A stretch of 64,000 nt of DNA from Doryteuthis pealeii (Eukaryota > Mollusca > Cephalopoda > Myopsida > Loliginidae), in contig CM042156.1 in assembly GCA_023376005.1 (NCBI GenBank), positions 44,744,117 through 44,808,116 on the forward strand, in the 5' to 3' direction. Under the pieces are notes generated by a model that was not told where the DNA came from, made no database searches, and was given only the letters and a program-made list of their open reading frames with translations. Below, piece by piece: positions 24,901 to 30,000 of the stretch (position 1 is its first letter; each line of letters opens with the position of its first letter). Both the position numbers and the translations under genes were made by a program.

Positions 24901-25213
24901 TGTCAACGTTGTTAGGACAAGAAGTATGTGAAACGTCCGCTGCATTATCCATTGTGGACATTAAACGTCCAGGTAATTTTCTTGTGATAAAATAAGATGG
25001 AAACACAGTTGCACTAAAACCAGTGGATATTTTTCTTGTGCCGGAAAATGTCGCTTTTAACTTGAAATTTTCAGGGTGAGACCCGCTCTTATACGACTTC
25101 CAATTTTGAAATGTGCTTTGGTTAAGATTGTTAAAACACGTATATCCTACTTTAGGGGGGTTGAGAAGGGATCTAAAACTACTTTGGACTGTCTTTAAAA
25201 TACGAAGCGACAT
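437..25213 (-). CDS. RPUSD2: RPUSD2-type RNA pseudouridine synthase, 11 exons, complete
   Basis: RluA-family pseudouridine synthase, which isomerises uridine in RNA; the yeast relatives Pus8/Pus9 act on tRNA position 32 (family knowledge). Exons in transcript order: 24686-25213, 19186-19297, 17658-17779, 15601-15701, 13741-13907, 11840-11981, 9119-9255, 6353-6406, 4286-4383, 3341-3877, 437-505. They sum to 2067 nt (688 codons plus stop), with GT-AG at every junction and consistent phases. Visible motifs: [20 protein letters not shown] near 211-230, HPCGRYRYN at 319-327, YRLDRLTSG at 346-354 with the catalytic Asp about 349, [12 protein letters not shown] at 441-452, and a C-terminal CxxC at 641-644 followed by a conserved tail. 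An in-frame TGA lies two codons before the ATG. The first 47 residues carry Arg and Lys but no acidic residue, suggesting a mitochondrial presequence; Met85 could start a shorter form. Human RPUSD2 is shorter (about 545 aa from memory); the excess here is in the N terminus and a Lys/Glu repeat. Confidence 0.93.
596..932 (+). mobile_element. MITE with CAGAGATGCTGATAG inverted ends (family E)
   Basis: The left end CAGAGATGCTGATAGG and the right end CTATCAGCATCACTG are inverted repeats. The body holds inner inverted GGACGCA/TGCGTCC segments. Seven copies are seen in the window. It lies in RPUSD2 intron 10. No clean target duplication was found. Confidence 0.7.
1020..1125 (+). mobile_element. SINE C tail fragment
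   Basis: Starts ACAACCGGTCTAGGAGAAGG and ends in the GAGGGGTTAGGTAAAT tail. Confidence 0.7.
1358..1610 (+). mobile_element. SINE A (tRNA-derived)
   Basis: The head has box A TAGCTCAGTCGATAGAG and box B GGTTCGATACT, then the family body (CAACTCAGCATATGAGTAGC; CTCCTTGGTGTAGCGCTAG; GGGGATAGACTCCC) and an ACTTTACTTT end. RNA polymerase III boxes are internal, and this is not a functional tRNA gene. Confidence 0.85.
2112..2375 (-). mobile_element. Retroposon B fragment
   Basis: Family B read on its minus strand ends in a CCAAACC-rich tail. Shared blocks: ATAGATGGGACCCTAACAGG, TACTACCACTCTGGGTCAG, CAAGTGGAGTATTGCATG and CTTCTGCAGAGGTGCAG. The origin of the body is not recognised. Confidence 0.7.
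2739..2846. repeat. Short inverted repeat
   Basis: ATATGGTCTTTGAATCACTT at 2740 and its imperfect complement at 2823-2846, with GGGGCCTC/GAGGCCCC next to them; arms of about 35 bp around a 40-base loop. Confidence 0.6.
2854..3283. mobile_element. Outer inverted-repeat element hosting the piggyBac-like MITE
   Basis: GTCTAACATGATCAAAG at 2871 and onward is repeated in inverse at about 3250-3270, with arms of roughly 75 bp enclosing the TTAA element and a (TTAGGG)2 remnant at 2954-2969. The arms are imperfect and the ends are not fixed. Confidence 0.55.
2975..3208. mobile_element. piggyBac-like MITE flanked by TTAA
   Basis: Ends CTCTTAACATCC and GGATGTTAAGAG are perfect inverted repeats with TTAA directly on both sides (2971-2974, 3209-3212), the piggyBac target site. 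A second copy at 34264-34468 has the same ends and TTAA flanks. Both are in RPUSD2/CHMP1A introns. Confidence 0.8.
3341..3877 (-). CDS. RPUSD2: RPUSD2 exon 10 with Lys/Glu repeat
   Basis: Codes residues 488-666. After [20 protein letters not shown] come about 60 residues of Lys/Glu/Ala repeat (517-577), including KKEEAA units and two near-identical [10 protein letters not shown] blocks, then a linker. The conserved end follows: [20 protein letters not shown] and HALSYK. The CxxC at 641-644 matches the human CAEC. The repeat is likely charged helix or coiled coil and looks lineage-specific. The donor is GTAAGT. Confidence 0.9.
3913..4281 (+). mobile_element. Helitron-like element copy F1, internally deleted, in RPUSD2 intron 9
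   Basis: Starts ATAATGGAGATTGTGTG preceded by A|TCTTATT, like the other copies at 12060, 14853, 40607 and 52147, and lacks the usual 3' end. It fills nearly all of the 408-nt intron 9 and runs to within a few bases of the exon 9 donor. Confidence 0.6.
4286..4383 (-). CDS. RPUSD2: RPUSD2 exon 9
   Basis: Codes [20 protein letters not shown] through IDEDK (residues 455-487), matching HPILNDPIYNSVAWGPSRG of the human protein. The donor is GTGAGT and the acceptor CCAG. Its 3' portion and donor have been copied about 600 bases upstream in intron 8 (see 4886-4919). Confidence 0.93.
4886..4919 (-). pseudogene. Partial duplicate of RPUSD2 exon 9 with its splice donor
   Basis: A second copy of the last 11 codons of exon 9 ([11 protein letters not shown]; the original has Cys where this has Phe) followed by the same GTGAGT at 4880-4885. 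It lies within a tandem duplication whose second copy lost the rest of the exon, its acceptor and about 200 bases of intron. It sits in intron 8, so the pre-mRNA carries a decoy donor without a matching acceptor. Confidence 0.85.
5748..6235 (+). mobile_element. SINE A, split by a hAT-like MITE
   Basis: tRNA head GTTTAGCTCAGTCAGTAGAG, interruption 5800-6028, then TTTGATACCGGTAACCACCA and the usual body to GGCCACTCGGC. Confidence 0.85.
5800..6028. mobile_element. hAT-like MITE with 8-bp target duplication, inside a SINE
   Basis: A 229-bp element. The ends GACCATATGACCTTTAGG and its reverse complement match for over 40 bases with few changes. The flanking AAAGGTTC at 5792-5799 and 6029-6036 is a perfect 8-bp duplication, the size typical of hAT insertions. 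It splits SINE A at its box B. It contains a short CTAACCCTAACCCC run. Confidence 0.85.
6353..6406 (-). CDS. RPUSD2: RPUSD2 exon 8
   Basis: A 54-nt exon coding [19 protein letters not shown] (residues 437-455), the second strongly conserved RluA motif block, with family-typical TGRTHQIR. It has a TAG acceptor and a GTATGG donor. It is too short to stand out as an ORF and is identified from the motif and splice phase. Confidence 0.92.
6660..6872 (+). repeat. Minisatellite made from the SINE C tail
   Basis: Three tandem units of 60-71 bp, each TTAAATTGACCTTGTGTCGC onward to GGGGTTGGTAAATATATATA. This is the 3' tail of SINE family C without the rest of the SINE. A (TA)n run precedes it at 6629-6657. 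Confidence 0.85.
6960..7470. repeat. Tandem duplication within an inverted-repeat element
   Basis: A 180-bp unit starting ATTATCTGAAATGAACTTAA occurs at 7052 and 7232. The block is bounded by inverted ATTTCGGTAATTTTCAC / GTGAAAATTACC segments near 7008 and 7430, so a MITE seems to have duplicated internally. It is in RPUSD2 intron 7. Confidence 0.65.
7885..8175 (+). pseudogene. Non-LTR retrotransposon 3' end (reverse transcriptase C terminus)
   Basis: Translates as [39 protein letters not shown] and a stop. The R-x-WN-x-LP-x-VV...FK pattern closes many LINE ORF2 proteins. A 3' UTR follows, ending in (ATT)n at 8152-8175, a typical LINE tail. The copy is 5' truncated and lies inside MITE I. 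Confidence 0.75.
8556..9046. mobile_element. Long-TIR MITE (family H) with 8-bp target duplication
   Basis: A 491-bp element with inverted repeats of about 100 bp starting GGTAATTTATGAGGAAG and bearing a CGTAGCCGAAG segment. AATTGACC is duplicated perfectly at 8548-8555 and 9047-9054. It is inserted into the right terminus of another MITE (family I). The 8-bp duplication suggests hAT-type transposition. Confidence 0.85.
9119..9255 (-). CDS. RPUSD2: RPUSD2 exon 7
   Basis: Codes residues 391-436, from [20 protein letters not shown] to [13 protein letters not shown], matching the human EEVTCKEPI and FQRLSYNGQSSVV blocks. The longest open frame here (9059-9247) is a different, spurious frame. 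The donor is the less common GTTAGT. The end of a MITE lies about 58 bases downstream in the transcript. Confidence 0.9.
9280..9836. repeat. Compound inverted and tandem repeat block
   Basis: GGTAATCCTTAACTTGTTCC at 9304 is inverted at 9555 and again near 9835. The AT-rich body (CATTGAAGTGAATATTAAAA and on) occurs at 9397 and 9673 as direct repeats. This looks like a palindromic MITE partly duplicated in tandem, in RPUSD2 intron 6. Confidence 0.7.
9867..9903 (+). repeat. (GT)n microsatellite
   Basis: About 18 GT repeats. Confidence 0.95.
10055..10278 (-). mobile_element. SINE A
   Basis: Minus-strand copy; body and box B are intact, but box A is lost beyond CTAGCCAAG, so it is 5' truncated. 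Confidence 0.85.
10387..10646 (+). mobile_element. GC-rich retroposed repeat with 12-bp target duplication
   Basis: 260 bp of much higher GC than its surroundings, flanked by GTTGAACAAGTT at 10375-10386 and 10647-10658. Its centre (GGGCGCCTCAGGCACTGGGC; AATAAACCCAGCCCTGCCTC) recurs at 20110-20330. No ORF or pol III boxes are clear. Confidence 0.75.
10685..10985 (-). mobile_element. Retroposon B fragments, two tails in tandem
   Basis: GGTTGGATTTTTAAAGGCATG and a second GTTTGGTTTATTTAATGGCA tail at 10922, with the TACTACTACTCTGGGTTGAG body piece between; a further body piece is at about 11345-11560. Confidence 0.6.
11840..11981 (-). CDS. RPUSD2: RPUSD2 exon 6 with catalytic Asp
   Basis: Codes residues 344-390. 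The [15 protein letters not shown] segment is the RluA-family signature, and the Asp of RLD (about residue 349) is the catalytic nucleophile by family knowledge. The exon continues to [13 protein letters not shown]. The donor is GTAAGC. Confidence 0.93.
12060..12576 (+). mobile_element. Helitron-like element copy F2
   Basis: Begins A|TCATAATGGAGATTATG and ends TTTGTGCTAG|T. The subterminal hairpin seen in other copies has decayed. It lies in RPUSD2 intron 5. Confidence 0.55.
12612..12812 (+). repeat. Tandem array of mariner-like terminal repeats
   Basis: Three direct copies of GAAAGTCTTGTCACCC followed by ACATATTGTTTTAACTT, each preceded by a TATACAG-type end, spaced about 70-80 bases. It is the same end as the MITE at 24326 but with no inverted partner. 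A further scrap is at 62390-62460. Confidence 0.7.
13206..13568. mobile_element. Fold-back element, RPUSD2 intron 5
   Basis: Arms of well over 100 bp: GGTTAAATCGAACTTAACGG at the left and its near-complement at the right, continuing through ATTCCACCAT, GGGAATTAACC and TTAATGAATAAAAGAT. As RNA it would make a long hairpin 172 bases from exon 5. Confidence 0.8.
13741..13907 (-). CDS. RPUSD2: RPUSD2 exon 5
   Basis: Codes residues 288-343 and starts the catalytic domain. It contains [20 protein letters not shown] and FILGKEY, nearly identical in layout to vertebrate RPUSD2 (VVVVDKPSSIPVHPCGRF). The acceptor is CAG and the donor GTAAGT. This is one of the best conserved exons. Confidence 0.93.
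14073..14391 (-). mobile_element. MITE family E, outer end eroded
   Basis: The intact terminus CAGTGATGCTGATAGC is at 14073; the other end fades at a degraded CAGCATTTCTG. The body matches the family. Confidence 0.6.
14511..14766 (-). mobile_element. SINE A with target duplication
   Basis: Full-length minus-strand copy with both boxes. TTGTTATCATAA flanks it on both sides (about 14498 and 14768), showing retroposition. Confidence 0.9.
14853..15486 (+). mobile_element. Helitron-like element copy F3
   Basis: About 630 bases from ATAATGGAGATAG to TTTGCTAG|T, with the hairpin GCACCC-GGA-GGGTGC shortly before the CTAG end. A 3' hairpin followed by CTRR and insertion before T is the Helitron pattern. 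It ends about 115 bases from RPUSD2 exon 4. Confidence 0.62.
15495..15582 (+). repeat. AATATATGT array beside RPUSD2 exon 4
   Basis: Repeats of AGAATATATGT and AATATATGT of about 10-20 bases end some 18 bases from the exon 4 donor. Confidence 0.85.
15601..15701 (-). CDS. RPUSD2: RPUSD2 exon 4 (S4-like segment)
   Basis: Codes [20 protein letters not shown] through SHRIHR (residues 255-288), the S4-like part that precedes the catalytic domain; the human protein has a similar RLQLNEKPVQ segment. The acceptor is CAG and the donor GTACGT. The donor lies about 20 bases from an array of TATTACATA-type repeats, and a Helitron-like element ends about 115 bases away. Confidence 0.9.
16017..17530 (+). 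repeat. 1.5 kb GA-rich polypurine tract
   Basis: Almost only A and G over about 1.5 kb, built of GAGGAAAAGGAGGAAAAGAA-like units, with GGGGTAGAGGAAAAG units at its start. It is in RPUSD2 intron 3, so the pre-mRNA carries a 1.5 kb pyrimidine run ending about 130 bases downstream of exon 3. Long open frames on the minus strand here are compositional artefacts. Confidence 0.97.
17658..17779 (-). CDS. RPUSD2: RPUSD2 exon 3
   Basis: Codes [20 protein letters not shown] through SQEDL (residues 214-254), matching the LRKVRPYYFDFRTYCKGRW block of the human protein. It begins in phase 1, ends in phase 0 and has a GTGAGT donor. This 122-nt exon sits between two very long polypyrimidine runs in the pre-mRNA (17.6-16.0 kb downstream, 19.1-18.5 kb upstream). 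Confidence 0.92.
18500..19105 (+). repeat. 0.6 kb GA-rich polypurine tract
   Basis: GAAAGGAAAAAGAAAGAGAA-like units in RPUSD2 intron 2, about 80 bases from exon 2. Its unit differs from the tract at 16017, so it is a separate expansion. Lys-rich and Phe-rich open frames over it are not genes. Confidence 0.97.
19186..19297 (-). CDS. RPUSD2: RPUSD2 exon 2
   Basis: Codes [15 protein letters not shown] and on to YYFEDG (residues 177-213 plus one base). It has an AG acceptor after a poly-T tract and a GTAAGG donor. The [10 protein letters not shown] end corresponds to the AETSFVFENG segment that opens the conserved part of vertebrate RPUSD2. A 0.6 kb GA-rich tract lies directly downstream in the transcript, in intron 2. 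Confidence 0.9.
19512..19860 (+). mobile_element. MITE family E, full length
   Basis: CAGAGATGCTGATAG to CTATCAGCATCACTG, with the same internal GGACGCA inverted segments. It is in RPUSD2 intron 1, about 215 bases from exon 2. Confidence 0.7.
20019..20055 (+). repeat. (ATC)n microsatellite
   Basis: Twelve ATC units just before the GC-rich LINE-associated repeat; a Ser-run frame over it is an artefact. A shorter ATC run is at 38492-38505. Confidence 0.95.
20060..20760 (+). pseudogene. LINE 3' end: GC-rich repeat plus ORF C terminus with zinc knuckle
   Basis: After a second copy of the GC-rich repeat comes a decayed LINE ORF end: [50 protein letters not shown], then [24 protein letters not shown]. 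The GKR-x-GRPQ and SW...W pattern plus a terminal CxxC...H...C finger is seen at the ends of many invertebrate LINE proteins. A TGA interrupts the finger and frames shift, so the copy is dead. Confidence 0.7.
21657..22140 (+). repeat. AAAT-rich array
   Basis: About 480 bases of AAATAAATAAATA mixed with AAATATTGAAAT units, a higher-order minisatellite in RPUSD2 intron 1. A 172-codon frame on the minus strand is compositional. Confidence 0.95.
22688..23275 (-). mobile_element. Retroposon B, near full length
   Basis: The longest copy, about 590 bases, from the tail complement GTTGGTTGGATTTTACAG to CTCTGTAGAGGTGCAG. SINE C follows directly at 23294. Confidence 0.75.
23294..23583 (+). mobile_element. 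SINE C (tRNA-derived)
   Basis: Box A GCATGGTGTAATGGTTAAAG and box B GAGTTCAAATCC, a body with TAGCGCTAATACCC and CCTCCAGCTATGG, and the tail CTTGTGTCACATCCTGCTCG to GGTAAATATATATA. It is unrelated to SINE A apart from the tRNA logic. Confidence 0.88.
23671..23889 (-). mobile_element. SINE A, degraded
   Basis: The body is recognisable, with a deletion around the CACCTCAGATG region, and the head ends at TCTACTGACTGAG. Confidence 0.75.
23926..24215 (+). mobile_element. SINE C
   Basis: Full-length but more diverged copy with both boxes; the tail continues into a GA microsatellite. Confidence 0.85.
24326..24505. mobile_element. mariner-like MITE
   Basis: 180 bp with 25-bp terminal inverted repeats (GGGGTGGTCTGAAAGTCTTG start) and TA on both sides (24324-24325, 24506-24507), the Tc1/mariner target. 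It has no ORF. It lies in RPUSD2 intron 1. Confidence 0.85.
24686..25213 (-). CDS. RPUSD2: RPUSD2 exon 1 (N terminus, presequence)
   Basis: Codes residues 1-176 and ends in phase 0 at a GTGAGT donor. The start is basic and hydroxylated with no acidic residue before Glu48, then there is a low-complexity Lys/Asp/Glu stretch. It ends in SKRALRK, a basic segment that continues into exon 2. An in-frame TGA lies two codons upstream of the ATG, so the start is well supported. Only the basic end of this exon looks alignable to the family. Confidence 0.9.
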
Positions 25214-27063
25214 TAATCAAGATTCTAAAACGTGAGTCATTGAATTCATCGTGGTATTACAAAACACATGGTGTAAAGGGAAATAACTCAATTGCGCTAA
25301 ACAAAATGATAACCCGAAAATAGTTCCTCTAAAAATATATTCCGCATGAGAGTTTTGTAAAAATGTATCAAAAGTTTTTAAGATATTGGTTGAAAATAAA
25401 TAGATTGGTCGCGATAGATAGAATTTATAAGATTATATGTCGTGATTAACAATTTGGTGTATTTTATATACTCACCTAAGTAAAAATAATGGCCCACGTT
25501 CCATTTAAACAAAAACAAGAGAATTCGCCTTAAAAGATACTCGTTTTCAAGATATAAAAAATGACCATTTTTTTTACCGATTAATATTTAACTAAAAACA
25601 AAGGAAATATCATTGATATACTTTAAAGATAGAGAGAATTTTTATTGAAGTATCGATCGATATAAGATGTGCTAATTTATTTGGGTTTTGGGAAAAAAGA
25701 GCCCATATTTCTATGGAAAAAAAATGAAAAATCAAGTCAACTTTAATTTGAGATTTTAATTTTTCGATGAAATAAATGCTTGTAAAATCCGCGATATTCA
25801 GACAATTTCGTACAGAATAATCGATAGTATGATAAAAGTAACACGTTTAATTGTGTTTCGAGTAATTAAAATGAATTTGATGGTATACTTCTTCAATAAG
25901 CATTCCTCAATTCATTTATTTACTTGCAAAATTGTATTTGGATCAATCATTAAATAATGAACCATGGATATTCCAAGGCCGATGTGCACCGTTGGTCCCA
26001 CGTTTATTTTTTGTTACAGAAATAATTTTATTAGGAATAACATCAATTAAGAATTACATTTTCAGATTATAATCAATTTCTTGGAGGTGGGAGTTGTTCG
26101 TTTTATTTTAGAGTGGGTGGCGATCAGTTTTACTACATTACTTTTACTTTTACTTTTACGTCAACGTGATACCACACGGACGGTGTCCGACTACTGTTAA
26201 CCAAAATTACTTATATAGAGAGAGCATTTTAAATTTTATATCTATTGGTCAAATAAATCTGTTTGAACTTTATGGTCAAAAATATTTGTTTCTTTTCGGG
26301 GTTTTTAATGAAGAATGTTTGTTTGTTTTTATTGTGCTTTTATAAATATATTTTTATATCAGTTTTTTTTTTTTTTTTTTCAAATTATTTTGCTTTCATG
26401 ATAGTCATCACAAAATAATATATTTTTTAATATTTAACAAATCCAAGAATATATTCTGCTTTAATTAAATTTCATATTTCGCGCCTATATACCCACGTGG
26501 GGGTAAAGTTATGTGGAAGGGGGAGGTCGTTTTTTCCAAGAGAAACTCTAAAAGTTTGACACCGTTTTGGCATAATCGTTCATTGCAGATTAAACCCTCT
26601 TGTAAATTTAAACTTCCGATTAAAAAATAAATCCCCGCAATTTTAAAAATAATAATCCGAGGAATTCTTTTGAAAAGTAACAAAGGAAATAGAGGGGGGG
26701 GGGGGTCTTAATCCAAACTTCTGCTAAACTGATTTCAAAACTTGTAAATAAATAAACAAAATTTTTAAAATTCTTTGAAAAAAATTTTTTGTAGTTCTCA
26801 GAAAACCTTTGATACACGTTAAATTTTGAATTTAAATGATTTTATGTGGACACCGTGTGGTCACCTTTGTGGGGAGGGATAAGTTTTAGGGTTACACCTT
26901 TAATTGGGAAGGTAAGCGGCGGAAGTTTGCATTTGAAAACTTCCGGTTGTCATTAGATTAACTTTTACTTCGCTTTTCGCACGGAAATTTTATTTTGTCA
27001 TCCGAATTTTCTTTAAGTTTTGGACTCCAAGTCATTTGTGACTTGTAAAAAACTGCTTACAAA
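25214..27063. promoter_or_regulatory. Bidirectional interval between RPUSD2 and CHMP1A starts
   Basis: 1850 bases separate the two start codons, which point away from each other. No TATA box is placed convincingly for either gene. The interval is AT-rich, with a poly-T run near 26366 and a G run near 26693, and apart from those it is relatively free of the repeat families seen elsewhere. It therefore probably holds both 5' UTRs and promoters. Confidence 0.55.
26918..26946 (+). promoter_or_regulatory. Paired ETS-like motifs upstream of CHMP1A
   Basis: GGCGGAAG at 26918-26925 and ACTTCCGG at 26939-26946 lie in opposite orientations about 120-145 bases before the CHMP1A ATG. GGAA/TTCC in a CCGGAAGT context is the ETS-factor site common in TATA-less housekeeping promoters. 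Function is inferred from sequence and position only. Confidence 0.4.
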
Positions 27064-27079
27064 ATGTCGAAAATGGATG
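27064..27079 (+). CDS. CHMP1A: CHMP1A exon 1
   Basis: Sixteen coding bases, MSKMD plus one base, followed by GTAAGA. It is far too short for ORF detection and is identified by phase with exon 2, which completes a Glu codon to give MDEMLFQLK (human CHMP1A begins MDDTLFQLK). An in-frame TAA lies 18 bases upstream. A second Met at codon 4 aligns with the human start. Confidence 0.85.
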
Positions 27080-30000
27080 GTAAGATATTGATTGTCATTT
27101 CTTATTTCTTTAACTGGTAATGGATTGCTTTATTTTTGTTAAGGAAATGAAACTGCTTTTTTATTGTGATATTTCTGTGAATCTAATCTAGGATTCTTTT
27201 TACTTCTGCTCATATTCAGAAAAATAAAACAAATAAATAACACTTGTGACAACATTAAATTATCCTTTTTTGGGGTCATAATGAAAAGGATTCAATTAAA
27301 ACTACTTCTGATGAATTTCATATGCCAAAGCTGCTTTTCAAAATGCCTTAAAGAAAGACATTTTTGTCTTCGCTCCGAATTACGCTAAAATGATCACGTG
27401 GTCAACAAACATTCCTGTCTTTTATCAGATATACTAGTCACTATTTATTATAAACTGGGTTAAGTTATAGAAAGAAAAAAAATTATTAATTAATTTTTCT
27501 ATATTACTCTCTATTCTAATTGTTTATTTATTCGTACTTTTTTTTTCTTTAACTCAATTTTAAATAAGGTGTTGCCTTTTTTATTGAGACATTAGATTAA
27601 GTAAACAAAGCTGGACACTTTGTTTAGTGTTTGTAACAAACTTTGTTGTTAGAGCTTGTTGAATTTAAAAGATTTAAGAGTAAAAATTGGGGTTCAGATA
27701 TCTAAAGAAATTACATTATTTGTTACCCAATTCTTTTTTTAAATCAATCCTACGTATATGCTGTTTTGTTTTTGTTTGTTTTGTTTTGGGGGTCCCCCTA
27801 TAAATGACATCCTGCTACGATCACATCCACTGATTATTAGGTTTTAATTCATTGATGTAATCGTAAACTGACATTATTGTCAAATTCTGTTAGAAAAAAA
27901 CGGAATGTCTAAAACTAAAGGCATTAATTACTTCAGACAGTCACTTTGTAGCTGATTTTTTTTTTTTTTTTTTTTTTTTTGAAAAACAAAAATAAGTTTT
28001 AATTCTAAAGAAAATAGCTTCGAACACAGACAATCATAAAATTTGTCGGAATCACTACTGAAATGATGAACTGCTGTTTGTCATGACCGAAAGTTGTGCT
28101 GTACAAAAGCTGGACACTTTACTGACATGATTCAGGCACTTGACATTTTGAACAACTTATTTAATAATTATTATTAGGTATACCCAAAATTGGCCTAAAA
28201 TGCGTTTTTGACAAAATAAATTTAGCCCCCTACAGAAAATAATTTACCAAAAATCAGAGAATTATCGTATTTTAATTAAATTTTCAGGGTTTATTTATCA
28301 ATGCATGATCTTTATAATGCATTATTTATTTTATTTCAAAACTTTCTGATTTTTTTTCAGGTCACTTAATTTTGAACCCCCTTACTTTGGGACTGTAAAA
28401 TATTGGCGAGTTGGCCCTTGATTGATACTTAATTACAGTAGAAATAAAAAGATAAAAGACCGAAGCTGTAAACAGAAAAAAAAATTTAAGTGGAATATTT
28501 TATAAGAAAATAAGTACCGAAAATCGGAAAATAAAATGTAAAAAAATAATAAATGATACATTTTTTGGAGATTTCTTTTTTACTCATTTCGATAATTATT
28601 TAATTGGCTTATAAAAGAAAAAAATATACATCGATATTTTTTCTGCTTAAAAAGCAGGGTCCTACATTTTCAATAGAGTTTTTCTTCAAAACGTATACTT
28701 TGATTGACTAAAATAAGGTTTGCATTAAATAGATATTTATTTCTAGAATCTAAAAATATAACATTTTAAACTTAACATCAGAATATTTTTATTTTAAATG
28801 AATTTTATGTATTAATTTTTCATAACAAAAATATTTAATTAAGATTTTGAAATAAAATAACTGATGCATTATAAAATTCCTTAATTGATAAATCAATACT
28901 GAAAATTTCATTAAAATCGGATAATTCCTTGATTTTTGGTAAATTTATTTTGCAATAGTGAATGTTACATTAAATTTGTAAACAAGCCGATAAAACCACT
29001 TAAAAAGAACCAAAATGGCGTCGGCGAACAAAATTGACCAATACAAATCGTTTTAAATATATTAAAAATAAATTGCTAATGTAATGATATTTTTCTTTTT
29101 TTAATAATGGTCTGTTTTAGACAAAAGTTTGACCTTAAATAATAGATTTAATTAATTTCAATTCGTTCAATTTGTTTCAATTGGGTATTGCTATAAATAA
29201 TATAATTATAATAAGTCTTATTACATCTTCAACTGACTTGATATGTCTTATTTTTATGTAAATTTCGAAAAAGCTCTTTTTGATTTAGTTATTTAATTTA
29301 TTTATTAATATTTATTCGTTTTTTGATATTTATTATTTATTGATATTTATTATTATTATTATTATTTTGGTAGAATTAGCAATCATAAAGGAATTTAAAA
29401 AAATTTTACTTAAATATTTAAAAAAAAAAAAAAAAAAAAAAAAAGACTGGTATACTGAAGAAAAAAATCTAATTTTTAGATTTAAATTTTGAATCCCGTC
29501 TATTCTTCTTCTGGGACATTTCTTTGTTTTGAATTGTTTTGTTTTGTTGAAATACATTATGTATGTAGGTTTTAAAAAAATATATTTTTTAATGTTTTTA
29601 TTTCATCATAATAATGGTTTACTTTTAAAAACTCGCTGATTCGCCGCCCCGTTGACTTTACTTACTTTTACTTTAAAAACTATCATAATAGTTTCTTTTA
29701 TTAAAATCTAAAAGGAAAAGTCATGCCACAATGAAGATAATTTTATTTGCATTTTCTCAATTTTCGACTGATTAAATGACATTTTAATAAATGTCATATA
29801 ATTGCAAATGAATGGTTATGTCTGAAAAAAGAATGTGAGACATGGTGATTTTTAAAAAAATTTAATCTAGCTCCCCACCACGCTAGAATAGACAGTGATT
29901 TTTAATGTAGGAGGAAGAAGCAAGCCTCTTGTAGGGGCGGGTGGGCAGGTGCTGTCTGGGGGGGGGGGGTGCTGGAACTAAGCTGTTATTAATTATTTCA

